Part shown: piece by piece, positions 1-12,973 of the stretch
Position numbering within the stretch: position 1 is the first letter of the stretch
Layout of the letters: the number at the start of each line of letters is the position of its first letter
Origin: Litomosoides sigmodontis
Taxonomy: Eukaryota; Nematoda; Chromadorea; Rhabditida; Onchocercidae
Reading direction: 5' to 3'
NCBI GenBank assembly: GCA_963070105.1
Contig: OY718808.1
Location: 6,611,738 to 6,675,737, forward strand
DNA length: 64,000 nt
Program-made: the position numbers and the translations under genes
Notes under the pieces: generated by a model
Told to the model about the DNA's origin: nothing
The model's input: only the letters and a program-made list of their open reading frames with translations
The model's database searches: none

Positions 1-1
1 A

Positions 2-615
2 ATATTTTGTCTGGGAAGTGGTGGAATGCCTTGGAAAGATCATTTTTTTCTCATTGAAAAGGAACTTCATTTAAAAAACGACGATATAATATATGTCATT
101 TACAAAGATAATGCAAATTCACAGTGGAGAGTGCAAGCTGTTCCAGTAAGCCAAAGGCAGCCTTTTGAAAACAGGTTTTTATCCAATTTTTTTAAATGAG
201 TGGATTCGTATTTCGTGTGTAGGTTTTTCATTTATTCATGACAAAGTTGTTAGCAATTTTTTGTAAACATGTGGGTGTTCTTGCGCTAGATATATGTTCC
301 AATATGTTCGAAAGATGGACGTGATAGTCTTATGCTAAATAATTCAGAGATGTTGTACAAGGGAGGCTTTATTAGAAAGTCTGATATCTCGTTTACACTG
401 TCTGTACAGAATTCTTTGTGCAGCTTTGGTTTTCCAGATTGCCTTTACCAGAGTCTTGGCGTGGTCTTCGTGATGCCGAATTGACAAGGGTAGCGGATAT
501 ACCCGGTTGCATCTTCGTTCATCCAACCGGTTTCATTGGAGGTAATGAATCAATGCAAGGTGCGATAGAGATGGCGAGAAAATCATTATTTCTCCTCAGG
601 AAATACAAGAATTAA
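2..615 (+). CDS. myg1: MYG1 family exonuclease, 3' end only
   Basis: The last two exons of a MYG1 (UPF0160, DHH-like) protein lie at 2-174 and 438-615; the 5' part is outside the window. The first exon reads GSGGMPWKDHFFLIEKEL and then QWRVQAVP. It ends in phase 2 and joins an A at 438 to make the Arg of RLPLPESWRGLRD. The second exon continues with IPGC.FVHPTGFIGGNE and MARKSL before a TAA stop. These are the conserved C-terminal blocks of MYG1, known in other animals as a 3'-5' RNA exonuclease of mitochondria and nucleolus. The DHH catalytic half is not in view, so activity cannot be judged here. The acceptor at 436-437 was preferred to the nearby CAG at 421-423 because only it preserves phase and the RLPLPE block. 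Confidence 0.9.
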
Positions 616-2820
616 TGAGCATCACTTTTAGATTACCCCAATATTTCATATTTTCATGTTTTTGAATTATATGTTATCATACATGCAAAATATAAATTGT
701 GATAATTGCGAAACTTTTTCAAAGTTGTGAAAATTCAGATTTTTTTTTTAAATCTTATTTTTTACAATCCTTTCTGAGCGTCGCAGTTGCTGTTAAGTTT
801 TTCGGGTGTTTTTAAAAATGCAAATTTTTCTTTTGAAATAGTGCTTGTTTTAAATGATTTACTTGTTAAACCATGACATAATTTGCATGAAACAGTTTGC
901 TGAAAGAAACATCGAAATTTTGGCTACAGAAATTAGAACTGAAATTACGATGTGATATGTGGTTAATAATGCCTTGTTTTGCAGTGTAAGTGTAGACGGA
1001 TGGGAATCTAATTTTTTTAATTGCACTTTATGAAATTCTCGACAAAGACTTTTCTTGTGCAGACGATCTCTATATTATTCGAACGAGGTTTGATAAGAAC
1101 AGATTTCCAAAATGTAACCACATCAATTTTTGCTGTTGATAAGTGTTGGAAAATGTCGATACATTTATCAAAATTATTCATTCCTAAAGTGAATGAGGGG
1201 AATGCTGCAATTATGTGAACGATGCCATAACAGTTGGCTCCGATTGACTGCCTGGTTTCGTCATTGCATTCCATAGTATTGTTGTGTGTTCCATGGCTTC
1301 TGATGGTTTTATTCATGAATTGTCACGTTCGAAAGCGTTAAATGATTGTTTTCCGCATGAAGGATTAGAAATATAATAGGTTAATTGGGTGTTTTCGAAG
1401 TAGCTAACTGAGTGTACCACGCGAAAGTTACGACGAACACGAAAGTAACAGTTACGGTGGATTTATACTGGGGCAGGAGTAAACCGCTATTATTGGTGGA
1501 GCGGTTATTAGAACCTAGTTGTTTTTATTTTGAAGCTAGAGAAGTGAATAATTTGGGAGTAATTTAACTCATACCTAGTTCTTCCCGACAACCAACATGC
1601 ACCAATGTCGTAAGCAGAGAGTTGCTCATGTCGTCAAGTGCAATCGCTTGAGATATATGTGCTATAAAATTTTCTAGATGAAAAGGGATACCAGAAACCA
1701 TACGGTCCAAGTTACCACCAGAAATCTAGACAGTCAACCATTTAACTGACTCATCTAATAGTGGAGGATCAGCGTTGAAATATAGTTGTCATTTAATCAT
1801 TTAAACTGCGTGTGTCGATGACTTTCTATTCTAGTATTTCTATTCATCAGAGTTAGATTTATTAGAATATTTCATTGAATTTTATATATGAAATAGGTTG
1901 AAGCTTGGCGGTCAGATTTTTTAAAGCTGAAAATCTAATTAAGAATTAATGCTACATTAAAATATTTAAGGAAAGCTGTGCTGAAGTTGATTAATAAAAC
2001 ATAAAAAAGGAATAGAAATGAAATTTCTCAGCTTTAAATGAAATGATCAGTTCCCTTTAGCTTCAGCCTTGTTAGTATAAAGCTATCATGATTTACTTTA
2101 AGATCTTATCTTGTTGCCACAACAGATTTCATTCAATTTTTTCAATTTGCAGAACTGAAGTTAGATAGGAATTTCCGATGTTGCTATTGTACAATTCATT
2201 TGTGGATCATTGTGACTTTTAGAAAATTTGTGCTATCAATTTATTGTACAACCACAATCGTGTTCGTAGTATTTCCAATTGATAAGTCAAGGTTGTCTTC
2301 TACTTTGCAATGCATCAATGAATAATTCCGCAAATATTTCATGCTTTTTAAATGAGGACTTCTCTATTGATAAATGCTTTGGTTTCAGTTTTTTAAAGGA
2401 TGTTTGTAGCAGTGATGACACTGTTTTTGCTATTCACTTGATCGTTCACTTTTCACTACCTCAAGCAACATGCACACCAATTTCTTTGGTTACCTTATTC
2501 TCACTTTTTTTTTTACTTCAACAATTCCATTTCTATTATTTGCAAATATGAAAAGACTCTCAATGCCGCATATATACTAATTGGAAATCCATAAGATGTA
2601 CCACATTATGATTTTTTTACTTACTCATAAACAAATAGCATGGATCGTCCGATCATTCAACGTAGAATCATCCTTTACGTTGTAACTGCTGAACTTCCTA
2701 GCTGAACACTTTACTCTATTCTTGGCATTGTAAATTTAATATGAATGTTTCCAAAATTTATTTGAACGTTGATATGTTTACTTTTTTCCTTGAAAGAGAG
2801 TAATTAATTGATGAGATGAT

Positions 2821-2848
2821 GATGGATGGATGGATGGATGGATGGATG
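2821..2848. repeat. (GATG)7 microsatellite
   Basis: Seven perfect GATG units are read directly. They follow a short GATGAGATGAT stretch. Confidence 0.9.
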
Positions 2849-3033
2849 CTCTTTTGAATTTGTTTACAAATAACAGTTTCATGAGATAGAGATGAAGCAT
2901 AGCACGGCGTACTGTCATGTAGCACACATATTGCTTGTACAATAGAGCTAGCTAGAGACGTATGTGCTAATGCTTGTTTACTACTATGATGTTTTCGAAC
3001 TGAACTGAGGCAGAAACCAGTGGCATGGGATTT

Positions 3034-3074
3034 TGTGTGTGTGTGTGTGTGTGTATGTGTGCGTGTGTGGGTGT
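3034..3074. repeat. (GT)n microsatellite, interrupted
   Basis: A GT run of about 12 perfect units is followed by degenerate GT/GC/GGT units. It is noncoding. Confidence 0.9.
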
Positions 3075-4147
3075 GGGAGAAAGATTAAATGGAGAAGCTT
3101 ACTTGCCTGCTTCCTCCCTCCCGCGCCCGCCCCGACTACAGCTTATCATTTCCGTACAACAAATGTTGACTTTATGACCTGTCACTATTGATATACAGTT
3201 ATCTTCAGTTACTGCGACAGTAGACAGTGTTAGTACTGACTGTCTTAGATCATACAGCATTTTCGTTGTTAGTGCTTGTCTACATCGTCCATGTGTGAGG
3301 AGGGTGAGTGTTACAGTTGAATGAGTTTGCTACGGAAGCACTGCCTGGGCCATGAGAACACGTCTTACGTGTTACTTGCACTTCATCTGTTTTCCGCACT
3401 AACAACTCCCAATTTCGTAGTAATTTTTGCAAAATTTGAAGTTTTTGGCAGAAATAAATAAGGCTGTTAACAAGCTAAATCTTTCCACATCAAAGTGCTT
3501 GATTTCTGTCAAAGAAATGCGACTTTTCGGTATGTATGATTTGATTCAAAAAGAGATACACTGTTCAATTTATTCCACTTCATTGAAACGGTTGTAGTGG
3601 TCTATGTGTTGTTTAGTAGTAAGTTATTCACTTGTTGGGTGGAAGGTGCCTACAGGCTCTTCTATCTACATTCTATCGTTTCATCTCCATTAAATCTTTG
3701 AAAAATGAGACGAGATGGTTCGTGTGAAAGTTGCAAAATGGTCGGTTGATCGAAGCTAATACTTTAGGTGTAGTTATCGAAAAATAGATTTAACTATTTC
3801 TAGATTTAACTAGGCAGTTTGAATTTGCCATCTAATCGTTGTAAGCAGTCAAGAATTGGTGATGAGGCAAGTGAGTGCTAGTAGATGTGCGATCTTTCCG
3901 ATCGGAGCGCTTTTTTCGGGAAGTGCATGAATTGTAGTAATTGGATAACAAAAGGTGATTGTGCAGTATTGATGGTTACATGAGGAGTGGAAATTTTCAC
4001 TGATATGACAGAATTGTTCCATTTGCAACAAATAAACTTACTATGGAAATCATGAGAAGCTAAGGTATGAAAGTGAAGAACTAAAGTTATACGCAATGTA
4101 TAAACAGACATCTGGAGTAAACGATCTCCAGCAGACGGTGATTTACG

Positions 4148-4205
4148 AAATATTGAAATGCATATTTTTGAATTTTATTTCCAGATATGCATTTCGTGAA
4201 TATTT
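4148..4205. other. Imperfect inverted repeat (hairpin)
   Basis: The left arm 4148-4165 pairs with 4185-4205: an 11-bp stem (GAAATGCATAT with ATATGCATTTC) plus a 7-bp stem (AAATATT with AATATTT). A 3-nt bulge (196-198 of that kilobase) and a 19-nt loop separate them. It could be a mobile-element remnant, a transcript hairpin or chance in AT-rich DNA. Confidence 0.45.
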
Positions 4206-6423
4206 GACAAATCTATGATAATTTCATAATGATCGCTATTATATCATTCTATTTTCTGCTCTATGAATCTAGATTTCCGTGCTTTTCTTCCTCCTCTGCT
4301 TATCGCTCAGTGACACTCGTCCTCACTCTTCATTCCAGCTTGATTTATTTCTTTTTTAAATCTAATATAACGAAAGTTGACTTGAAGTGCTGCAAAAGTT
4401 AACTTCACAAGCATTATTTGCTTGGTAATTAATTAATCAGAGCAGTTTAACGATCTGATTAAAAATGCTGTATGAGAGCGCACATTTCCCTCAGGATGTA
4501 AACCTGTTGATAACTGAAACTTCATTTCAATGAGTCAGCGGAGAAGTATATTAGTTCATCAGCAGTTTAATATTCGACGCTTTCTCCCAATATGAACCAA
4601 AAGGGAATGTCTTCCTCGTTGCTGTCGATTCTGATCATTGTTTCCTTGTGGAAGAAAAAAAGAAGTGCTTGCGGGGGAAAATTGACTTTCGCACACACAT
4701 ATCTGACAACCACTTATCAGTTTATTAAAATAGACGTTAAAAAATTTCCCTTTTCACTTTGTGTATATATATATATATCTGTCTAATGTTGCACAGAGGG
4801 TAATAGGATAAACATTTAGGTAAATGGTCATAAAAATACTCTTCTCATTCGCTAGCTGAGCTATTTCGATTGTTGAGATTAAATTTTGTCTTGGAATATG
4901 AGAAGGTTAAAGCTCTTATGTCACCTCTTCCTCTCTCAGCTCTTCAATCTCAGCTCCTCTCTCCCTCTTTTCTCCATTTTTCAGGAATGAAACGGTCTCA
5001 TACTGCTTCATACTTTTTAACGTTACAATAAGCATCTCTTATAACTCGCAGTTTAAACTGTTATTTAAAATGGTACAGTGCAAGTGGCAAAAAGTTCTTT
5101 TCGCAATATATTTCACATGTCGTCAAACTACTATTTATCGGGGTGACTTGTAACGATACATCTCGCGAAGGAGAACCTGTTTTCATGACTTCTTGAGAAA
5201 CATTGTCGGGAAAAAAGTGAACTTGAAGGACTAGCCGTGTAATCGTCACTTACTGGTTTGGAACGTCCTGCTCAGAATCCCGTTAGCAAAAGAGAAATTC
5301 GAAAAAAACGTCATTGCTTGTGTACGTAGTATGTGTGTGCGGGAAGAATTGCTATGCGTTTCTATTTTTCCTATTTACCACCGTGGTAGATGTGAAAGGG
5401 TAAGAGAATGAACGAAAAGTCTATTTTCGAAATTCATCAGTTTAAAAAAGGCTCTCGTGTGAATGAAATTTCAGTGGGAAATTTAGTTCCTGCAGTATTT
5501 AAGGGCAAAATTTTAATTTAGCAGTAGCGGAAGATAAGGAGTGTAAATTGGCACGATGATCGTCCTCTTCCATTGCTAATTTACTAGAGCAATTCTTAGC
5601 AATCTTTTGCTTTCAAATTACGTTCTTTCTGTTGTAATTTAATCTAAGCTTGTTTACTGGTGCTAAGTGCACAGGCTAAAAATCATTAAGGAGGTGTCTC
5701 CTCCTGCAACATTCTCCTTATTGGCTTTCTTTTTGAATTATTGAAGTTAAGTAATAGCAGAATTGTCCGTTGTTTGCTCGTTCGTCGTATTGCGTAGCTG
5801 TTCTTCTCCGGCGTACAATGGTTCTGCTACCTTTCGCCGCTCCTCTTGTTTTCTTGGAGTTCTTGCTGATCGACCCAAAAATCGGAGATATTGAGCGATT
5901 CCTTCCCTTCCCACCGCTTCCTCTCATTTTTCGTCTGACTTCAGTGACGCAGCATTCATCCCTATTTTTCAATTTAGCAATACCTCCTCTCCTGTCCACT
6001 GGTTTAGTCCGTTAAAGTTCATAAGTTATTCGGCACAAATGGGTATGAACAACGACGACAGATGTGTTATGTAATTTTTACGGTTTTATAGTGTAACAGT
6101 GTGAGCAATATTTCCTCTTTCTCACCCTACGACAGGTCCAGTAAGACAACGTTGTAGATCTTTTTGTTGCTGTTGTTGTTTCGTATTAGTGGCATCATAA
6201 TTAGTTATCATCCTTCATTACTCTTTTGTACTAACAATTATTATCCTTATTGTATTATTACTTCATTAGTACCATTTCTTACCAATTTAGCAATTTATTG
6301 ATTTCTGAATTCACTAGAAATTTTAATTTATATATTTCTTAAATTTATAATTTGATTATTGCTATCTTTTTTCTCATATGATGTAAACTGTCTTTAACTC
6401 AGTATAATTATTTGAAATTCCAG

Positions 6424-6491
6424 GTTGTTACCGATCATCAGTCGTAGACAATTCTCAACAAATAGTAGGAAGCAGGATTGGAAAGATGACG
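6424..6491 (+). other. Possible upstream leader exon of RMDN
   Basis: A 68-nt stretch between a TTCCAG acceptor and a GGTATG donor reads in one frame LLPIISRRQFSTNSRKQD, which resembles a mitochondrial presequence (basic and hydroxylated, no acids at first). It ends in phase 1 and could splice to an internal acceptor at 7350-7351, keeping the RMDN frame. No initiating exon was found upstream, so this remains an alternative to the start at 7306. Confidence 0.25.
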
Positions 6492-7305
6492 GTATGTTAT
6501 TTTCCACGCGGTTCACTTTGGAACACTTTCACAATGCAACAGTGCTATTTGTGGTAGTAAAAGTTATCAGTATGTTACCTATTCTCTTTTAATAACAACT
6601 TTGCTATGAAAAAATAGGTAACATGCGGATAACTTCTCTCCTGCCTCGCATGAAATCTCCGAACAAATGTCATGCCGCTAAGATCAAGCATCGAATTTAA
6701 GGCGAAATTTAGTCTTCGGCTGTTTTTTCTACTGGAAAAGGAGACTACAATTTTCTGAAATATTCAAGCTGTCATAGCACCAGTAGATATTCATCAGTTG
6801 ATAAGATTGGACGAACTTAAAAGGTAGTGCTCGCATGTGTTTTTTTGCTCAACAACTGACCGGAGTTGTTCAGATATTATTTCCTACGATATCGTTCTAT
6901 AACTGCCTCTTGTACTTTAAATTCCATTCATAAAAAGATCTATACACTTGCTAGAAAATAAGCTGCAATTTTTCGGATTGGAAAAAGAATGGCTCGGTTA
7001 CTTTTTTTCCATATAAATTTCATAGCGCCTATGTGAAATCTGGTTTTTATCAAAATTTTTTCGATAAACTTTTGTACAGAACCCATTTCACTGGCCAGGT
7101 TTTTGGGTAAATTATTTGAAAAGATTGTAGCGAAACATTATTTTCTCTTACTGCGAGAAGTAAAAGGTGATATAGTGGGCTTTTGAATCTTTAAAAATGC
7201 TTGAGCTTCCGCTAATTCCGACAAATACCTCGAGATTTACAGTTGGCCTTACCACTGCGAGTCTTTATGTTGGAATGAATGAAAATGCAGTAATATTGTT
7301 GACAT

Positions 7306-8828
7306 ATGAATACTAATACTGACTCGTTCAATTTTCTTGAAAAATTTATAGTACTTAAATTTAAGAGTGAAAGAAATGATAACCAAAGCGGTGTGGTTTC
7401 CCATGATTTCACAGAAATCAATAAAGTGATAAATGATGATCCGAAAGCAGCATATCAACAACTGAAGGAGGTATGTATCGTTGTTTCTGTATATGTTACC
7501 CTTTAATACTTACGTGGAAATCGTCTGCTATTTTTTTCTCATAGATTTATAATAGCAATGAAGAAATGAGAAATAGCGTTGATTTGTTATGGCGACTGGG
7601 CAAAGCATGTTTCTTGTGGGCCAACACTTTACAAAAGAAGGATTCGAGAAAGAAAGTGCTCATTCTCGAAGGTACTGTTTTGGTTGAAATTCAAACATAG
7701 AAAATGTTGTGAAAATGACACTAGGATTATGATTCAGTGGAATTAACGTTTTTTGTTAGCAATTTTTGAGTGCTTAAGTGAATTTGTAATTCGAACTGCT
7801 TTAGTGTGAATAAATATTGATAGAATTCTGCAGGTCGAAAATATGCCACGTCAGCTTATGCTAGTGATGAAAATAATGCTGAGGCACTCAGATGGGCTGC
7901 AATTTTGATCGGCTCAGCAATCGATTTCCTGGGAACTAAAGATAAAATTGAGCAGGGCAAGATTTTCAAGGTATCATTTTATTTGGTTCAGTTTAACTTA
8001 AATCAAAATTCACTGCTTGCTAAATTAAGCATCGCGCTTAATATCATTAAAGCTGACATGTCACGTCGAAATATGAACAAAAGGAACTTTAATTACACTG
8101 TTTACTGTGCTGCATGAGGTTTTACCTTTTCCAGATCGGTTTGCACTTATGGTTTTTCCATTTTTCATAATCAGATAACAGCATTAGACTTGAATAAAAC
8201 TTTGTAATCGTTTTGGAATATGAGGAGAGTTTCATACAGGGAGAATAGAAAACTCATTTCCCGTTATTATTACCAATGCTGTTGTCGTGAGAGTATTTAT
8301 TGCATATTTGTTCAGTCATATTTGGATCGCGCAATAGAGATGCAGCCAACTGAATATTCATTGCTGCATTCACGAGGACGTTTTTCATATGAGGTAGCCA
8401 ATCTTTCATGGATCGAAAGGCGGTTATGTAGTACATTGTTTTCTGAAGTTCCAAATGGTACCGTCGATCAAGCTCTCAATGATTTTTTGGAGGTTCGTTA
8501 AAATATTTTTATATTCTAACTTTGAGTTTTTGAAAGTTAAATTTATACGCTCTCATACTTGACAGTCATTTCCATTTCCTTTTCTGCTTGTTTACCTCTC
8601 ATTTAAAAAGTCATTGCTCGAATCACTGTTATCATATTGTAGGCTGAAAAGCATTCTCCATTCGTATGGCCTGAGAACTTGCTCTACATCGCACGTTGTT
8701 ATGCTGTAATGAAAAACAAAGGACTTGCGGAAAAATATTTGGAAAAAGTGGAAATGGTTGAACATTTAGATGAAGCTGAAGCGGAAACACTAGTCGAAGT
8801 TAGGGCCTTGGTTTCTAAATTAAAATAA
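7306..8828 (+). CDS. Regulator of microtubule dynamics (RMDN/RMD-1) TPR protein
   Basis: Five exons at 7306-7470, 7545-7671, 7834-7970, 8316-8492 and 8643-8828 give 263 residues, with all phases closing. The protein is a helical TPR-type protein. Family blocks include LLWRLGKACFLWANTLQ, then KYATSAYASDENNAEALRWA, then YLDRAIEMQPTEYSLLHSRG, and ANLSWIERRLCSTLF followed by AEKHSPFVWPENLLYIARCY. These match RMDN1-3 and C. elegans RMD-1, which bind microtubules and, in vertebrates, sit at mitochondria or ER-mitochondria contacts. The ATG at 7306 lies 15 nt after a CAG acceptor (7288-7290), suitable for spliced-leader addition, and an in-frame stop just upstream blocks extension. A mitochondrial leader may instead come from an upstream exon near 6424. 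An AATAAA at 9658-9663 is a distant candidate poly(A) signal. Confidence 0.88.
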
Positions 8829-11582
8829 TCGTTCTATCACTTTACCATATAGTTATATAGTGTACGTGTAATTTTATTAGCGCTAATTACTAACTAGTTT
8901 AAATCTGTTACTGAGCAAAGCTGCTTGATTATGTCAATGCACAGTCTTTGGTATTGATAACATGAGCTTAGATGCTTTAGAAGGAAACGACTTTACCGGG
9001 CAAATACCTTTATTGAATAACCGATGATGTTTATTATCGATATAAATTACTGAGATTCAATTGGTCTTAACCGTATGTTCATTTAATGTTTGTAACGGTT
9101 GTACTTAGAATAGTGCTACTTTATCGTTAGCTACTCAATTTCTCACCTTGTATTCATGCTTTGTAAACAGCGTAACTCATTTTTCTTGTTCCTTACATTT
9201 CGGTTTGTGATTTTAATTCTCTTTCATACTTCTTTTCTGTTCTGTGTCTTTCTTTTGGTTTGACCGGATGATTTTTTTATCATATTTTTGACTACTGTTT
9301 CGTATTTGTTTTTTATTCGATATGCATTAAAACAGTAGGATGTACGGAACAATGGTAGATATAATGAGCTGAAAAGTTAACTCATTTTATCAATTGAAAT
9401 TTTACTACCTGTACGATGTTACAAGACGTCAACTAGATAGTGAAGAAGCGATATTCTTTTACCTCGTTTATGTTTACGCTGAATTAACCATGACTGCATC
9501 AGAAGAGGCGAAATTTCTGTTGAATTTTACTTCACACACTGTTGGTTATAAAATATATCGGGTTTTGTCTTCATCAATATGAAATGTGATTTGTTTTACA
9601 TATTTCCGGTCTTGCATTTCAGTTACTGAAATTTCTATTTTTTTCGTAAATACTGTAAATAAAGTTGCACTCATGCATTGGACATTGCCGTATGTTTACT
9701 AAAGTATAGCAGCGTTTATTCAATTAGGATGGGGACCTGAACAGTTTAATGACTAACGTCTTATGAAGTGTCGTTAAAAGCATACTGCAAGCGGATATGA
9801 TTGTGCATGTCGTGGATGAAGAATGGATCGGGCATAGAGTAGTCAGTGAATTTGATTCAAATCTTTTTCTTCAAAATTTCAAAGTTCTCTTTGTTCATCT
9901 CTTTTGTTATATACCGTAGTAGTAGTGCACGTGAACATATCGAACGTGGTTTAGGCGTCAGAACAAGCTACAAAAGAGCAAGTGTGCCTTCCGGTTCGCA
10001 CTACTACAAATGCAGCGAGCATATTTGTCTTTCACATTTTAATTTCAATCCACGCAGCATTTCAATTTCGCTTAACTAACTAATGAAAGCTAGTTCTTTG
10101 TGATTATCCGCCAAATATACACCTCCATTGACATACATTAAACCTGAAATTGGTTATTTTCAAACGAACTTTGGTAACGATAGCAGGTTTATGGTATGCT
10201 TTTAACTCCAACAATCATGAATTCGTTGTGATTATTGGTGAAACCTTTAGTAGAAATAAAAAAAGCATTGTGCTTTATAAGCTGTCTTTAAAGCTGAAAA
10301 TACTGCATTTATTTAGTCAATGAATTAATCGCCTATTGCAGCTACGTTTGTATTTGCTACCTGTTAGCATTAGAAGATAAGATACTGGACAATCTTTGAT
10401 ATAAATCATAAACTTTAGATTGTTTTCAGAATTTTTTGCCTTTAATTTCTGTTGAATTTTGCATGCAACCAATAAAGTATAAATATCAAATTTATTTTTA
10501 ATTAAAAAAAATCCTTTGATTAATTAAAAAAATTTATTTATGTTTTCCAATGAAATAGATTGGATGATCTGATGGCACGAAAAGGACTCGTCCGTCTTCA
10601 ACGGAAGTAACCCTTTTCAGTGAAACAGTACGCGCAACAAATGTCCAAATGAAGTAGCAAGCGATGTAAAGGAGTTGTAAAGAAATCAAACGTGGATGAT
10701 CGTTCAGACGAAATATCGATTAATTCCACAAAACAGTACTTGTCCATCTCTCGGAAAGGTCATCATCAGAGGTAAAAAGCTGTGGTCAAAAAAAGTAAAG
10801 GTAAACAAGGTGTGTGAGTTAGGACTTCAGTGTTTTGATCAGAGAGAGAAGGATCAATAACTTGCAAATAAGAAATAAAGGTCAACTGCAGCAATGACGA
10901 CATAAAGAGGTCACAACAATACACTAACGACGATAAAAAAGAGAACCGCATAGGTCGAACATTCATACGCGTCAGCGGTTAGCATCGATTTTGGGATGCG
11001 TGAAGGGATCGTTGACCAGTTTGTTGAGATGAATGGGTCAGTATCACTACAACAGGATCGGAAGGTAAAGCTTAATGAGAGCAATAGGTCAACCTAACAA
11101 AACCAACAAAGGGAATCAACTAAACCATAAAGTGTGTGTGGCCATCCTTAAATCTTCATGTGAAAATTTTCAATCGGTCTAGGTCATTCGCAAAAATGTT
11201 TCGTTTGTCACTGTTAGCCGCTGGAAATGACGTACAAATTAGTGAAATAGATCTTTTAGACTAACAATCCTGATAATTGGGAATTGTTCGGTGCTGCAGT
11301 GCAGCAGAAAAGTTTTATGCAGTTTAAGAAATGAATGAACTTTTCGGACTACTTAATTATTCGTGTATTCCTTCCTGCAATTAAAGTCATTGTTGGATGG
11401 GAAGAAAAGTGACGTAAAGCAATAAATGTTAGCTAACGCACGTAAAGAAAAGGACTACAAAGAATGACATGCACTGCGTGTACTTGTAAAGTTAAATACA
11501 ACGTTTTACGTGCTGCATTCTTAAAGTAGAATATACATAAAACGAGTAGTTTCACTTTAATTTCTAACCTGAATCTGTTATA
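8829..11582. other. Intergenic region upstream of the Wolbachia-type insertion
   Basis: No supported gene. Short ORFs near 9394, 9846 and 10766 have no splice partner or recognisable family. Around 10490-10545 there is low-complexity A/T sequence rich in AATTAAAA units. Confidence 0.55.
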
Positions 11583-12973
11583 ATGCAAGGCGGTGACTTA
11601 CAGGTAATCAATCGTATGAGTTATAATGAAAAAATTTTGGACCATTATGAAAATCCAAGGAATGTTGGTTCTTTGGACAAAAATGATCCAAGTGTTGGCA
11701 CTGCTTTGGCTGGCGCACCTTCACGTGGCGATGTGATGAAATTGCAAATAGAGGTCAATGACAGAGGTGTGATTGAAGGTGACTACTGTTCAGCTTACTT
11801 CGGTGATTCAGCACGCAATGCAGCAGAATTAGCTGGCATACAGATTCTTCGCCTCATCCATGAGCCAACCGCAGCGGCGCTTTCTTACTCAAAGAATAAT
11901 AACAGCGGAATATATGCAGTTTACGACCTTGGTGGTGGAACATTTGCTATTTCGATATTGAAATTACACCAAGGAGTGTCTCAAGCTCTCGCGGTCGGTG
12001 GTGACACCAAACTTGGTGGTGACGATCTTGATTGCCTTCTAAGTACCATTGTATTAGATAAATATAGAAAGAAAGATCCATGTTCTCCTGAGCATTTACT
12101 TGCAAAATCACGATCTATAAAGGAGCACCTAGCACTTTTGAGTTTAACATTAATTGGTGAATTGTTTAAATGCGAAATCACTACTACACGGGCGATTAGT
12201 TCTTTAGTTAATAAGACTATCAATATAGTCACTCATACTACAAGTAGTATAGATCTTAAAATTAACGATATAAAAGGAGTAGTTTTAGTCGGAGGCGCAG
12301 CCAGAGTACCACTAATTCAAATTTCACTAGTCAAACTTTTTCGTGCTAAAGTGTTAAATGATGTAGATCCAGATAAAGCAGTTGTTATTGGAGCAGCTTT
12401 GCAGGCTCATTATTTTACTTCAAACTCAAAAGATAGAAACGTTCTTCCGGATGCTCTGCCTTTATCACTTGGCATAGAAACTATGGGAGGGATAGTTGAA
12501 AAAATCATACCAAGAAATACACCAGTGCCAGCTTCAGAGACAAGAGAGTTCACAACCTACATTGATGGACAGACAGCAATGAAAATCCACGTTTGTCAGG
12601 GAGAACGTGAAGTTATAGAGGGTAACAAACCTCTAGCGCAGTTTGAACTAAAAAAGGTATGCCGCAGCTGCCTGAAGGTTCTGCAAGAGTTAAAATAGAA
12701 TTTACAGTTAATGTTGACGGAATATTAACTGCTACCGCAAGAGAAAAAACTACTGGATTTGAGCAGATAGTTGAAATAAATAAATTCAAGTTTTGGCTTA
12801 AGTGAAGCCGATATTCAAGACATGGTTTACCAGTCAACTTTGATGAAGACATGAAAGCTTGTTCTCTTGTAGAAGCTAAAATTAATGGAAATAAGCTCAA
12901 TAAGCCCATATTAAAATTAATGGAAAAAGATAGTAATCGATTAGTGCGTGAAGTATTGGAAATTAACAGATAA
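11583..12973 (+). pseudogene. Nuclear Wolbachia-type insertion: iscU::hscA fusion pseudogene
   Basis: An intronless ORF (11583-12698, 371 codons) starts with an IscU N terminus from about 11617 (MSYNEKILDHYENPRNVGSL). It then switches near codon 67 to an HscA (Hsp70-type) chaperone from its ATPase domain onward: YFGDSARNA, LIHEPTAAALSY, YDLGGGTFAISILKL, VVLVGGAARVPL and LPLSLGIETMGG. The rest of IscU, the start of HscA and whatever lay between are missing. The IscU cysteine normally in GAPxCGDVM is Arg (GAPSRGDVM), and the phosphate-binding GGGTFD Asp is Ala. A frameshift in an A run near 12650 displaces the HscA tail (PEGSARVKIEFTVN continues in another frame), a second lies near 12785, and HscA-like sequence ends at a TAA at 12971. 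Iron-sulphur assembly is the ancestral role; none is expected here. Bacterial contamination is unlikely because the flanks are ordinary host intergenic DNA, but assembly chimerism was not tested. Confidence 0.87.

Larger units (their letters stand above)
616..7290. other. Intergenic region between MYG1 and RMDN
   Basis: No convincing coding exon was found apart from a possible leader exon at 6424-6491, listed separately. ORFs of 60-93 codons here overlap on both strands and lack family resemblance or phase-matched splice partners. The region holds a GATG microsatellite, a GT-rich microsatellite, a short imperfect hairpin near 4.15 kb and AT-rich low-complexity DNA around 6.2-6.4 kb. Confidence 0.6.

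Noticed and set aside
5718..6015. Two ORFs of 81-93 codons on opposite strands
   Set aside because: They overlap each other, show no family resemblance and have no phase-matched splice partners; the CT-rich DNA keeps both frames open.
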